From contig JAOTOL010001637.1 in the NCBI GenBank assembly GCA_034440575.1, positions 3,584,501 through 3,648,500 on the forward strand: a stretch of 64,000 nt of DNA. Reading direction: 5' to 3'. The DNA comes from Imbricaverruca yamaguchii. Lineage: Eukaryota > Arthropoda > Thecostraca > Neoverrucidae. The stretch's first letter is position 1; the number at the start of each line of letters is the position of its first letter. The translations under genes and the position numbers were made by a program. Below the pieces are notes generated by a model. It saw only the letters and a program-made list of their open reading frames with translations. It had not been told where the DNA came from and searched no databases. Of this stretch, positions 1-11,759 are shown piece after piece.

Positions 1-214
1 AATTTAATCCAAGTTTTTGCTGGGGTTACTTTAGGACGCAAGGCTCTGTTGCTAAGCAGAGGTCGTTGCGTGAACCATGACCTCAACACCCGATCAATGA
101 ATTCTAGTTCAACGGCAGAATTTGGACCGAAGGTTTGAAGTGCCGTCAATGCACCGACACGGCCGCCTGGTAGCTCGTCCCTGGCCTTATCGGGCCGGCT
201 GTCAACTGACATCT
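1..214 (-). repeat. Truncated tRNA-derived SINE (family 5)
   Basis: This stretch aligns by eye with 29645-29850 in the same orientation. Shared words include GCCGTCAATRCACCGACAC and GGCCTTATCGGGCC. The other copy continues into a tRNA-like head on the minus strand, so this copy is read as the body of the same SINE lacking its 5' tRNA-related head. The left end may be cut by the window edge. Confidence 0.7.
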
Positions 215-1844
215 CCTCGCTACGTCTCCAAAGTGATGAATTATGTTGAGTTTCGCCAAAATTGTGTCAACTTGATCCGGTTTCTTCTGCCCAATGATTG
301 CAACAATGACGTCCATACAGTTTGCTTCACCTCAAGCGCAACAATTGTTGCGCTTGAGGTGAGAAGGCTGTAGCGAGAGAAGAACATGAGCTTATCACGC
401 GACGTCACCAAATAAGTACAGTAGATGCTATCCCAAAGTACGCCCACACATCCGAAAAATTAACCTGACTTCACCCGCTTTGCTTTAGACATGGGGTATT
501 TTAAAAACATTTTTTCCCAACTGTAAAATCAAGCATGTATTTGGAAGTTGAGAGGGCCCTGCTTTCCCAACTTTCAAGTTGGAGTGGCAGCTTCCCATAC
601 TGGCATCACAGTACCTACACCAATGATGTTGTATTTCACCTCATTAAACTTAAAGTTCAATAAGTAGTACTGATATCAGATTACTTCCTGAATGATCACC
701 ACAGCTTGAATGAGCCAATTCTTGCTTTATTTCTGGTTAATAAGATGGATTTCAAGGTATAAATATACATAATTATTGTTCTAATTTTTCTGACTATGGA
801 ATGTCCACAAGAAAGTGAACGCGGCACGGACATAAGTTTTTTTCGTATAACGCGGCACGGAAATATGTCGCGTTTTTTGTTTTCACCGTAAATATACACG
901 AAATCCGTTCCCATTGCGAAAATCCCTCTTGGGTGACAGGATTTCAGCCCTCACTGAATTCGAAGTTACTAACGTCTGGCAAGCGTTTTCAGGGGACGGC
1001 AAATGCGACTCTGCGCTATTTAAGGTAGAAATTCTAATTATCACGGCCCATACAAAATGGGTAACTAATTGCATGAGTTGGCTTAGATGTTCTACTAGCT
1101 GCATGATGCATGCGAGCAGCATAATTTCGAACCTAATAATCCATACATTTTACATATTGTTCGGCACCTTGCCAATAGGCATATGTGTATCGACCTTAAA
1201 CCAGTCAACCACATCGGCCATTGAATAAGCCGACCATCCGCTGGCGTCAGTTCCCAGCAGCCCAGTCCCAAGCCGGCGTGGGAAGACCACGCCTCAACTA
1301 CTCCTCCCCTCCCCGACGACCGCACGATACAGTGTCTCACCCTCGCCGTACCCAGTGACATGTGCACGTTGCCAGTGGCGTCTTCAGCTTGATCTCTAAG
1401 GACACTTCCACATGACAGTGGCAAGGAAAAGATGATGTACCAACGGCGCAGAAGCATACAGATCTGAAGATAATGGACGTGTTGACAAAATGATGAACAG
1501 TTCAACGGCTGTGTCCACCACTGCAGTCGTCCGTTCCCCGGCCTGGATGGCTAAGCGCCCGACGTCGCAGCCCGGTTCATATTTCCCCGAAGAGGCGAGC
1601 TGGCCGCGATCTGAACGGCCAGCCTGCGTCTAAAGCAGAGCTGATCTAGGAATGGCTAACTAATGGCGATCTTGCAATTTCTAATGGAGCACTGAATCGA
1701 TACAAAGTAAATGAGATTGTTTCATATCAGTGACAAAAAGGCGTAAAATAACCTTATGCTCATAATAAAACAAAGACATAGATCCAAATTCCCACTGAAT
1801 CTATTTCTGTCACAGGCCTTCCTCAACAGCAAACATTTTGCTCC
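215..1844. other. No gene recognised; contains a palindrome and a short direct repeat
   Basis: No conserved coding region was recognised. The visible structures are the perfect palindrome at 327-362 (listed separately) and a short direct repeat of the word AACGCGGCACGGA near 817 and 849. The open frames here are short and resemble nothing known to me. Confidence 0.5.
327..362. repeat. Perfect 36-bp palindrome
   Basis: The half-arm TCACCTCAAGCGCAACAA at 327-344 is followed directly by its exact reverse complement at 345-362, with no spacer and AATT at the centre. A perfect palindrome this long is unusual by chance. It could be a cruciform-forming site, a recently formed inverted duplication or a large dimeric binding site. 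No flanking target duplication was identified. Confidence 0.9.
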
Positions 1845-1895
1845 AAGATAAGGTAAGCAGCAAATGTAGCCTTCATATGTTGCTTACCTTATCTT
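1845..1895. repeat. 15-bp inverted repeat (hairpin)
   Basis: AAGATAAGGTAAGCA at 1845-1859 pairs exactly with TGCTTACCTTATCTT at 1881-1895 around a 21-base loop. It sits on the edge of repeat copy A, and the GGTAAGCA-type word also occurs at the matching edge of copy B (near 24710). It may mark the terminus of that repeat. Confidence 0.8.
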
Positions 1896-3834
1896 CATAT
1901 CTTACCTTTGTATAGCTAAATAAAGAACCAGCTCAATTAGTTTGATGCCACTTCTATTCACATGAATTTTAACACGACCATCATCAGCAAACTGGGACTG
2001 GAGCAGGACGGCCTTGCCGTCGTTGCCGGCTTCGTCGCCTACAAAATGAGGCGTCAATATATCGCTTGGCTGTCCGACGTCTGAAGCACCGGAGGCGCTC
2101 CTGGCCCTTGTGTCTAGCTCTTGGTTAATCACCATCGGTCGCGGCGGGCGCTGCATGCCACATACATGGTAGAGGGCGATGCCACACCAGTTCAATTCTG
2201 ATGTCTGCTTCATCATGGACTCAACCTGCACAGGCGACACCAGCATCGGGAGACCCGGGGTGGGCGTCATTAGTAGCCGGCAGCCGAAGCTAGGAGTGTG
2301 CTTAGTTGTGTGAGACGGAGGCTGACTCGAGTTAGGCTGCATGTGCGCATCGGCTGGTTGCGCAAGAACTCTGCTCGGCAGAGCGCAGGGGCGGGCATCT
2401 AGGCAAGCCCGCCATCATGTCACCAGGCAGCGATAGGATTTCCACCCTCACACTGCCGGCCATGTGTCACCGTCTCTGCTGTGCGTCATGTCATGTCGCT
2501 CGGTTCTGCATTTTTTAACCGTGTTTGTTGTTGCCACCGTGACCAGGGGCGGACTGGCGGCGCCTCCTGTGTTGCACGTTCTGGCGGCACTTTGCATTGG
2601 TTTCATGTCGCCCGATACTGCCGTTTTGTTGGCGTGTTTTGCTACTGCCACTGTAACCACTGACGGGTTGGCGGCGCTCCCTGTGTCGGCCCGTCCTGGC
2701 GGCACTTGACTGCCGTCGTATCGCCCGGTTCCACTGTCCTGCTGGCGTGTTTTGCTGCTGCCGCTGTGACCAGGGGCAGACAAGCTGCGTCCGTCCTCGC
2801 GGCACTTGACACTGCTACCGGCTCTGGTACTGCTATGAAACAGGTGTGGCGTATGCCATTTCATTGTTCTCATGGGGCCTATGATCATTGATTTGAAAGA
2901 ACGATATGCAAAGTCTCTGCTCCACGAACTTCGATTGTGATCCTTCCTTCATGCTCTGAATCGAAAACAGCACATAAGCCGACTAGGTCGACTACGCGGA
3001 CGTGTAGGAGTGTTTTGAATCATCCAGATCTAGTTCTGAACGCATTGTTAAGGAATGCCGCCAATACATGCCTGACCGCTTTTAGCACCCCATGTCTGAC
3101 CGCTTTCCAGTCCATCCGCCGAATGTAACCTCCGAACTAGAGTGAAATTTTACATACTTTTGGGATGGGTCAACGACTGGCGTGAGCCTATCTCCCCAAT
3201 CCTTAGGCCTTCCTGTTACCTCCAGGCATTGCGTCTCCCAAATCGTTTTCTGGAAGTTCCACCCATGTTGCTGAACTGGTACGGAGGTTCATAGATGCCC
3301 CCATAAAAGGAATGTCTCCCTCTCACGTACTCCCTATGGTCCTGTCGATCTTAAAAAAGAAACGATTGTCCCTTTCCTTGCCTCTTATATCAGGGGCACT
3401 GTCGCATATAGAGGGGTTAAAAGGCCTTTTGGTCAATTAACTTTGGTATGCAGCACCATAAGCCCAATGCTAAATTTTATGAACATTAAGGGACTCGACC
3501 CCCCTCCCCACTTATTCCATCATGGCGACGACCACACTCTAGATACGTCCTTACGGAATTTCGCCGCGGTAAGATGCTAATTCTCTGCCATATTTGACCT
3601 GTCCTACCTCGCTTTGTACGTTCTTCCGGATATAATATGTGTATAAAAGGTATTGGAGATCCCTTCCGGGACTATGACGCTCTAAGTTTTGCACTTACAC
3701 CTCTTAAATCCTCATTTTATCCCCCGTACTATGCATTTGCTGCGTATATTCGACAGCGTGTTGGCGGCTTGGCCAGTATTAAGTGGTACCCCAGATGACG
3801 TCATATAAGGACCTGCGCAGAAAGCTGCGCAGTA
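1891..3834 (-). repeat. Unidentified ~1.94-kb dispersed repeat, copy A
   Basis: The stretch is an inverted, clearly homologous copy of 22780-24711. One edge carries two CTGCGCAG palindromes separated by four bases (3813-3832) next to a TGACGTCA-type palindrome. The body contains roughly 100-115-bp degenerate tandem units (about 2500-2860). On the minus strand there is a 146-codon open frame at 1902-2342; its reading stays similar in copy B but is broken there by a stop. No transposase, reverse transcriptase or other known domain is recognisable. It is most likely a non-autonomous mobile element of undetermined class. Confidence 0.75.
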
Positions 3835-3861
3835 GGGATAACGCCACCTCGCATATATCGC

Positions 3862-3960
3862 CTTGGAGGTTGTGACCTGTGGAGGTTACGACCGCTGCAA
3901 TGTGTTTAATTTGTGGAGGTTGTGACTTGTGGAGGTTACGACCTGTGGAGGTTATGATAC
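3862..3960 (+). repeat. Short tandem repeat, ~16-bp unit
   Basis: About five copies of a unit close to TGTGGAGGTTACGAC lie here, three of them directly head to tail at 3911-3958. A further short doublet around ATACATGATCTGGCTA follows at about 4014-4048. Confidence 0.7.
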
Positions 3961-4048
3961 GTCTCTCATATCAGACCTCTCTTGGAGCTTTTCTCATGTA
4001 TTCAGAGTGCACAATACATGATCTGGCTATGATACATGATCTGGCTAA

Positions 4049-4440
4049 TTGGTTGGTTGGTTATTTGGGCTTAGGGGCACTTCAACTGCTTCGGTCATAC
4101 AGTGCCCATGCTGGGTTGACACCTTAGACATGTACAACATAGCATAAAAGGAAATGCTTTTCATGCAACATTACCTAACTTAGCTGAGTTTAACCTCATT
4201 TTGGATAATATTCTTTTTGACGAAAAAAATGTAAAGCAATTTATTTCCTGAAATTTTGAACATTAAATGCAATCTGACCTACCCTAATGTTAGCTGCTTT
4301 TAAAGAAAAAACAATTATTTTGGATTTTTATCTCAAACTTTTGAAGCTTAAAAACATAGACAAACCTAGCAGAGCAAAATCTAACCCATTAATTTGCTTT
4401 CTGGACGAAAATGTGTGTAAAAACTTGTCTTGTTATACCT
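4049..4440. other. AT-rich, nothing recognised
   Basis: No coding similarity, RNA gene or clear repeat structure was seen in this AT-rich stretch. Confidence 0.5.
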
Positions 4441-4620
4441 TTGTTTATTTATTGGGTGATTCACGACACACTTTAGGCACATTCAGTGCTAATGATGCCA
4501 CCCACTGTCTTGCTGGTGGGCTGGAGGATTGGAAAATGTCTGGAGCTGTGGAAGTGTCAAACCCAGGACCTTTGGTACCCAGAGCCCAACACCTTAACCA
4601 CTCGGCCACCCCTGCCATCT
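4441..4620 (-). repeat. tRNA-Leu/Ser-like SINE (family 3), copy 1
   Basis: On the minus strand the element starts with a tRNA-like head containing TGGCCGAGTGGTTAAGG (A-box region of Leu/Ser-type tRNAs) and a B-box-like GGTCCTGGGTTTGACAC. A ~100-bp body follows, ending in AATAAA-like sequence. It aligns along its length with 43776-43950, including GGGTACCAAAGGTCC and the CATTAGC segment. Such elements are copied by LINE machinery after RNA polymerase III transcription. Confidence 0.85.
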
Positions 4621-5519
4621 TGTCACACATTAAAGCACACTGCACAATAATGCACAATTGGATTAGGTGGCATGGCATGCCACATGGCATCTGTTTCTAA
4701 ATGGCATAATTATTGGGAGGGCAGACAACACTGGGAGGGAAAAGCACCCTCCCAATAGGATACAATGCTACAACTTATACCCTGCAAGTTATGCATAACA
4801 CTCACATGACTCACCTAAATCAGTCTGACCTTATCCACCCAGTTTCCCATCTCCCAGCTGCACCATACATTTAAACACATTCATAGGTGGACTCCCTATT
4901 GCAACACAAGGTATCCAATTCCACTGACCGATTACTCATTCACTGGAAATGTGTTAGCATTGAACTGCTATGCACCTCAACTAGTGCAACCTGAATTGAT
5001 GACCCCTGTGTGAAATGCGATGCCCTAAATAGAAGGATATCATTCAGGTTGACATTAGCTGATCCTTTCACGATTTTAAGCATCTCACTCATAGGTATTA
5101 CTCCTTGATCACATATACCCGAGTGATTACAAATCCAATGTGATAAGCCTCTCCATATTCATCATCACCCACAATTGGAGTCATCATTATTTTCCAAAAA
5201 CGCATCAACACCCTGATCCGGTTTAAAAGTCCTGGCTCGATGATCTCACCTTAACCAGAATTTTCGATTTGGTGTTCAGCCAATATCGAATCTCACCAGT
5301 ACGAATCGTCAAACCCTTGAGCTCGGAGAACTTCAGCAGTTTGAGCAGTTCAAGTCTTTCAACTCGTTTAACCTACGGCAGTTTCACTACCTTCCACTGT
5401 ATTTCTCGGAATGTCTTGCCATCTATGGATACAAATAACAGCTGTCGTTACTGAGCATACTGTCAATAAAAGCGACAGTTTTTCCACCTTGTCGAGAGAA
5501 TTCCAACTAGTGTTGAACT
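4621..5519. other. No gene recognised
   Basis: Only short open frames without recognisable domains were seen, and no clear repeats. Confidence 0.5.
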
Positions 5520-5715
5520 TCTTGATTTTTGGATTTTGGACGTTTCGTCTTTGGACGTTCGGTTTTTGGACCTTGCGTCTTTGGATGTTCGGTTTTTGGA
5601 CTATGATTCTTGGATGTTTGCTTTTTGGACGTTATGATTCTTGGACTTTATGATTCTTGGACTTTCTGTCTTTGGATTTAGGTCTTTGGACTTTATTTTT
5701 TTGGACGTTTCAATT
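5520..5715 (+). repeat. TTTGGAC minisatellite
   Basis: The word TTTGGAC or CTTGGAC recurs every ~13-17 bases across this stretch, in units such as TTTTTGGACGTTCGG. The array abuts the broken end of the neighbouring CR1 fragment at about 5722, so the junction is probably a recombination or deletion breakpoint. Confidence 0.8.
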
Positions 5716-5722
5716 CGGATCC

Positions 5723-6645
5723 GGCACTTCCTCTTAAAGTTTCTACTGATTTCCTCACAAATCACCTTGCCAAGCTCCAGTTGCTGAGAATGTGGCAGGG
5801 TTGCTGATCGGTAGAAAGCTCCTATCCTCAGAGTATTGCTGTTGCCTTTTCCCACAGTGACATCAAGCCAAATGGACTCCACAGACAAATTTTTACCCTC
5901 ATCTGCTACTTTTTGAGGACTGAATAAGCTATTCATATAGAGCATTACACCACCCCCTTTCATTGCTGGACCCCTATTGCACGAGAACATATTGTATCCC
6001 TGGATCTCATAGTCCTACAAGTATCTCCAAAATACCCTTCACTGACCCATGCCTCCGTAATGCTAACAAAATCTGGTTCCTCCTCAGCAACATAACACTT
6101 GAACTCATCAAATTTTGATCGGATACTCTGAGCATTAAACATCATACACTTAACAAATGCTCCATAACCACCTTTGGCTTTTTCATACTGAGGAGTTCTT
6201 TTATCACTAGATGAACTATCACTCTGTCTCCTTGAACTACTGCTGTCCTTTTTTGCTGACTGAGGTTCTATTGCCTTGGCTGACACTGTTGGAATATTCA
6301 TGAGTTGGCAATGCAATTTCATCCCTCCCCACCCAATTTCCTAGTTTCCCTGAAGGACATGCTCATACACTTTGCCGAACACATGGACCCCCTTCTCAGA
6401 GAAGTGCAGCCCATCCATCTGATAGAGGCCCCACGATGCATAAAACCTGCACCACTCGTCTACAAAGGTGAAATCTAACTCATGGCAGAGCTTCCCTACC
6501 CTGGCGTTGGCTGCCAGTGCCCTAGAGCGCCACCCAGGGGAGGCTCTAGCCCTAGGCAAAATTGCTGTTACAATGACTATTGTTGCCCTTCAAGGTGGCC
6601 AGAAGAGCCTTGTAGTTCCGCAGAAGCTCCTTGTTTGCAAGGGCA
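5723..6645 (-). pseudogene. CR1-type LINE fragment (end of ORF1 esterase and start of ORF2 endonuclease)
   Basis: Read on the minus strand, this matches the longer CR1 copy at about 34170-35380. It first covers the end of ORF1 (6341-6559), including the catalytic block DGLHFSEKG typical of SGNH esterases. It then covers the start of ORF2 (5970-6322) with the endonuclease words FNAQSIRSKFDE and ITEAW, and a further piece with GGGVMLYMNSLF and RIGAFYRS at 5723-5990. A frameshift separates the two ORF2 pieces. Unlike the longer copy it lacks the 275-bp hAT MITE, so it shows the empty site. It is non-functional, cut on both sides. Confidence 0.9.
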
Positions 6646-6840
6646 GATGCCTTTCAATGATGAAAGGTGTAAGGTTATGCATCTGGGGTCTGAAGATGAC
6701 ACATTGGAATGCCCAATGGGAGGTAGGGAAGTGGGTGTCATTGAAGAGGAAGAAGATTTAAGTGTGGTAGTTTCAAATGACTGTGAGGCAGGGAAACAAT
6801 GTACTTCAGCTAGGTACATGTTACAAAGACGATGTTTTTG
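6646..6840 (+). pseudogene. Second LINE-like fragment (reverse transcriptase C-terminal region)
   Basis: The + strand reads FNDERCKVMHLG and later EEEEDLSVVVSNDCEAGKQC. This is the pattern of the region after the catalytic block in CR1/L2-like reverse transcriptases (family pattern KCKVMHLG ... EEKDLGV ... SKQC). It abuts the minus-strand CR1 fragment at about 6645 and belongs to a different LINE subfamily from the other copies here. It is a short remnant. Confidence 0.65.
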
Positions 6841-7039
6841 TCGATGTCATGATGTGATTTAGGGATTCATACAATCCTCTGAACAAGTCTGTTCTGGTTC
6901 AAGGCTTCCAATGTCAAAAGACATGCTTTGTGGACTGGACATCCTGTATAAAAGAGGGAGCTTTAATAATTGGATGCAATTGATAAATAAAAATGGGTGT
7001 GTGCATAGTTAAGCAAAAGGGTCGAAGACAGTGTCCACT
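6841..7039. other. No feature recognised
   Basis: Spacer between the LINE remnant and the tetranucleotide repeat. Confidence 0.4.
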
Positions 7040-7475
<436 letters not shown>

Positions 7476-8617
7476 GTGTGATTTGAGTAACTCAGATACC
7501 TCGCCCTCAGACGCTCATGGCGCCCTACAGCTTCAGCAGGGCTAGCTTCGAGCCGGCGCGCCATATGAGACTCAATATATTTCCTGACTGACCTGCCGAC
7601 TACGCTAGGAAGTGTCATCTTTTGGTGCGTTGCAATGATTGCATCCGGTGGATGGAAGTTTTCCCTCTGATGAACGTGAAAATTGCCACTGTTGCCACTG
7701 TTGACTCGTGGATTCTTGGCCCGATAAGGCTGTCCTTGCAACTTACACGCGGTTTGTGTGGCAGATTTTTTAGGCCAGATTGATGATGGGTGCTGTTGAT
7801 GATGGGTCACCGCTCACAGGTAACCCGGTCTCTTAGCTAGTGCGTACGCTCTGATATTTGGGTGCGAGCCTCGATTACCTGTGTATTCCGAAAGTAACAC
7901 CCCACTTGCATTCAAATCTGTTTCGGTGACCAAGTACGTCGACAACTTGTGTGGAAATCTTCGCGACATATGTCAGTCTGCTATTCAGATGTCTGGCAGG
8001 AGTCACGCTCGCAACAACAGGGCATGTTGGCGTAAGTTCAGTACGTTTGAGTTCACTCAAGTGACCCTATGATATGTACGGCAATGTTTTCGGCTAACAT
8101 TGCTGCGTTTATCAAGCCAGGGCGTCATATTGATTAGCATTAATGACACGGTATGAGTTAGGGCTGACTTGATTTGGGTGCTCATAGTTCATATGCTCGT
8201 TTTGAACCTGTATTACCTGTGTCATGGTGTGCTCGTTTTGTCAGTACGCGATCATGGTGTTCAGACCACGAGTTGAAGTCGCTATTGCTAAATCAGAACT
8301 GGGCCGCACGGTGACCAGGAGCTCATGGTCGAGTACCTTTGACAACTTCTATGGGTGTGCGTTTCCGAGCGGGATGTATGAATGTGCGAAGTCGTTACAA
8401 TTCGCAATATGCTGATGTTCACGGACATCGATCTTCCGACAGGCCCGAACGAGAGCCAAACCAGCAAAAGGAGGAAGTGTGTACAGGAATGTGATTGTGC
8501 GGACGACGCCATGCTGGTTGTGATGCCGGTCACGTGACCTGACGGCTGGTTGGTCAACTTCTTCCCTTTGCGTCTCTGTTGCGGATGACGGCGGCAGCTC
8601 GGATGCTGCCGCTGGCG
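7476..8617. other. No gene recognised
   Basis: Unique-looking sequence of mixed composition. No domain-like reading frame was identified on either strand. Confidence 0.45.
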
Positions 8618-8795
8618 CTGCAAGCTGGCGCAGTAGCTAAGCTGAGCCGCTGGCGTGCCAGAGGTACGAGGTTCGATTCGCGGCGGTGCCCGCCCTTCCT
8701 GCCAGGGTGGAAGGCAGACGGTGCCATATGGCCTCAGCTGCTCAGTGCGTCGTACAGCCATAGCCAACCAATCGACCGACTAATCACTGTTGCGT
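8618..8795 (+). repeat. tRNA-derived SINE (family 4)
   Basis: A tRNA-like head contains the A-box-like TGGCGCAGTAGCTAAGC and, 40-45 bases later, the B-box-like GAGGTTCGATTCGC. A GC-rich body and a tail containing TAGCCAACCAATCGAC follow, resembling the tails of the family 1 SINEs. Only one copy occurs in the window, so its ends are approximate. Confidence 0.65.
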
Positions 8796-10183
8796 GGCAT
8801 TCTTGACCTTGACAGCGCGGGTATCTGTTCGGTCCATGCCCATGGAGGTTTGTAATATAAGACAGCACCATGAAGCTCGGAAAGCCTTTATTCTCGATGG
8901 CGTCTACGACTTCACATGTACAGCTCCCAGGGACGCTTTTCAAATGTGCCCCAACAAAGCGGTCACCTCGCATGTCCGCGGCATGTGATGAACACCGTCG
9001 TAAGGCATCCGACACATCCTGCTGCGTAAAAGAAGAGCAAAATAACTCTTCTTCGGACAGTTCTTGACCATATCTGACCATATTTGCACACCGCGCATGT
9101 CTGAAAAAGGCATTCGATCGAGAGGCGCAAAGCCAAGTGTCAATAAAAACAATTATGCCAGTGAAACGTCTTGGTGACGCCAGCATAGCGAGTGAAGCAT
9201 GCTAGCGTGGGACCGTGGAGCGAACCATTACCTTGATATTTTCTAGATCCCCTCCCCCAAGATCCTCGACATCCCGCCGTATTCTAAGATAAGGGGGTGG
9301 GCTAATTCATCGCTTAAGGGTTGTTGTTAAATTGATGATGAGTCGGTTCCGGAAATTGCTGATCCAGTCTATGAATAATGCGGCAATTGCTGATCCCGGT
9401 TAATGCCCTGTGTGCGGTGGGCAACAGTAAAAAGTACAAATGAATTAAATTATTTAGCGCTCTGGCGAGGAACATCATTTCATCAATATCATGCGATGAC
9501 CTTTCCTCCATGATTAGAAAATACAGTCGAAAGTTACTATGATGCTACGTACAAGACATATGTCTTGTATGTCTTGTATTTCATCATTGAAAGCGTCTCC
9601 GGAATCAAAAAGCCTATGCTTAGCAAGGCACGACATGCCAGATAATAATGCATGGCAGTGATGATTCGGATGTTAGATATAATTGTTTTTTTTTGTGGTT
9701 TAATAAAGGGTTGTACCAGAATATACACCCAGAGCGAAGTATCTTTCGACTGTATTTTCTCATCATAGAAAGGTTATCGTACGATATAGAAATTAATTAT
9801 GTGAACTATAATATCCATATCAATATAATAATATCCATCAATAATATCCATAAATTTAGCAGATCATTTGTGCAAGGCTCCATCTATATTGCGCGTACAT
9901 CGTGCAACACCACTCAGGTTACACAAGAGGTCAACATCAACACTTCTGTGCGCGTATAGGTATTACGTGATCATGCACGTCACACATGACCCACGCACGT
10001 ACTTAGTTACGTTGGTAGTGAACTGATCCCACTCACCGCGCCGACACTATAGTAAACGTATATTCTCTGGTGTGTGTGTACATATGTGTGACTAAAGTTC
10101 CCGTCACTAGAGCCCTAGTCGGCAAGGCGCTCAGCTGAGTACGAGTGGGACGTCATGACTGTGACATCCGTTGTGTGTACGAC
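8796..10183. other. No gene recognised
   Basis: The left half is of mixed composition. The right half (about 9540-9860) is AT-rich with ATATCCAT-type repeats. No coding similarity was recognised. Confidence 0.45.
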
Positions 10184-10252
10184 TTTGACATCGCCCTTGA
10201 GAAGGGCGATGTCAAATGCTATAGAGTATGCCTCTTTTGCTAGGCATACTCT
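10184..10252. repeat. Two adjacent perfect hairpins
   Basis: The first is a 15-bp perfect stem, TTTGACATCGCCCTT at 10184-10198 and its complement at 10202-10216, with a 3-base loop. The second is an 11-bp perfect stem, AGAGTATGCCT at 10223-10233 and its complement at 10242-10252, with an 8-base loop. The two sit six bases apart inside an open frame (10155-10490) that resembles no known protein. Confidence 0.9.
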
Positions 10253-10879
10253 GCTATGGGCTCTTCTGCAGCGCTCGGTGACTGAGGATGAGCTGATGTC
10301 TACACCGATGACCGCTGCAAACGCCTCCTCATTCCGAACGCTCGTCTCGCGGTGGTACCGTCAGTTGACGATCTTTGGCCACATATGTGGAGCTGTTCAT
10401 CTTGCAGATGCATTTGTTCCCAGAACGTCTTCTTCATTTCAGTGTACTTCAGTGATTAGCTCAGTATTCTTCAGTCTTATTCACTCCTAAGTGCTACATG
10501 ATTGATGTAGGTATAATAAGTGGCTATTACACACCCTTACCGAAGGAGGGGACGGAATACGCCCACAACGCCAGCAATGAAATGTTCTGTTGTTATATTC
10601 TAGTTGCATGGGTCAACAGAAGCGAGTTGACGCACAAGCCTGGCTCAACCACACGAGGTAGTCGCCACAGGTCGTCTGGAGTGGAGCTAGGGAGGTCAAG
10701 AAGGCCTGCTCTAGTCCCGACCGGGGGGTGGATATACCGACCTGCTTGTCGGAGCTTTGCCCTGACGAGCAGTCCCCCCCCCCCTCCGCTTATACTGGAG
10801 CGGCAGGTTGACCTGCTCCCACCACTTTCCGATTGCCAAACGGATCCGTATGTGTGACAATTCGGTCAAGTCAAAAACT
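10253..10879. other. No gene recognised
   Basis: Open frames of about 110-120 codons occur here, but none has recognisable motifs. Confidence 0.4.
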
Positions 10880-10928
10880 ATCTCTCTGACTCTCTCTGAC
10901 TATCCCTCTCTTTCTCTCTCTCTCTCTG

Positions 10929-11015
<87 letters not shown>

Positions 11016-11092
11016 CCCCTTCCCCCCCTCCCTCTCTTTTCTTTTCTCTATCTCTATCTCTATCTCTCTGTGTTTGTGTGTGTGTGTGTGTT
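10880..11092 (+). repeat. (CT)n-rich microsatellite
   Basis: A nearly pure CT tract is followed by T/C runs, TATCTC units and a short GT run. The open frames across it (Ser/Leu on +, Glu/Arg on -) are artefacts. Confidence 0.95.
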
Positions 11093-11177
11093 CTGGCGGG
11101 GCCACCGCGGCTGGCGTGTGCAAATTTGAGGTGCCCGTATCCCCCTCACCGTTGGTTTCGTACCAAAGTGTCTTGCA

Positions 11178-11455
11178 CTGACTATCTGACTCTGACTCTG
11201 ACTCTAACTCTCTAACCCTCTGACTCTGACTCTCTGACTCTCTCTGACTCCCTGACTCTTTCTTTCTCTTTCTCTCTCTCTATATCTCTCCCTCTCTCCG
11301 ACACACTCTCTCTGACTCTGACACACACTCTCTGGCACTCTCTCTCTCTCTCTCTCTGATCCTCTCTGACTCTTTCTCTCTCTATCTCTCCTCTGCCACT
11401 CTCTCCTCTGACACTCTCCTCTCTATCTCTCACTCTCACTCTCACCCACTCTCGA
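11178..11455 (+). repeat. CTCTGA/CT-rich simple repeat
   Basis: Units such as CTCTGACT and ACACTCTCT are repeated throughout. It is separated from the previous CT tract by about 85 bases of unique sequence and is likely the same degraded array. Confidence 0.9.
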
Positions 11456-11759
11456 CATCTCGACAAAGAATGTAGGAAGTACCGCATTGTTGATTGTCGC
11501 GAAAATGACGAGCAGCTGGGTGAACAGCTCGGGGGCGACACGGAAGGTGGCATCCATTTAAAGTTGCAGATGCCTATCGGTCTTGGCAGCTTCTACCACC
11601 ACGGTAGCAGCGAAGCCCAACAAAGCCGGAGAAACACGTAATAAATTCGTTATCCAGCTTGCAATGCGATGTAACAGTGCTGCGAACACGCCGTTCCTAA
11701 CAACTCGCAATTTTCTTCCTTTTTTTCGTTCACATGATAAGTGTAGTCAACACCATATC
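11456..11759. other. No feature recognised
   Basis: Spacer between the CT-rich repeat and the degenerate array. Confidence 0.4.

Noticed and set aside
2448..2888. A 146-codon Ala/Thr-rich minus-strand frame taken first for a gene
   Set aside because: It covers tandem ~100-115-bp units of the dispersed repeat. Frames are equally open in alternative phases, and copy B has shifted it.
3813..3834. Helitron 3' terminus (hairpin near the end of the 1.94-kb repeat)
   Set aside because: The paired CTGCGCAG palindromes are not followed by the CTRR terminus, and no A/T insertion context or Rep/helicase frame was seen.
10808..11553. Ser/Leu-rich (+) and Glu/Arg-rich (-) frames resembling low-complexity proteins
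   Set aside because: They lie on CT-dinucleotide repeats and have no other coding signal.
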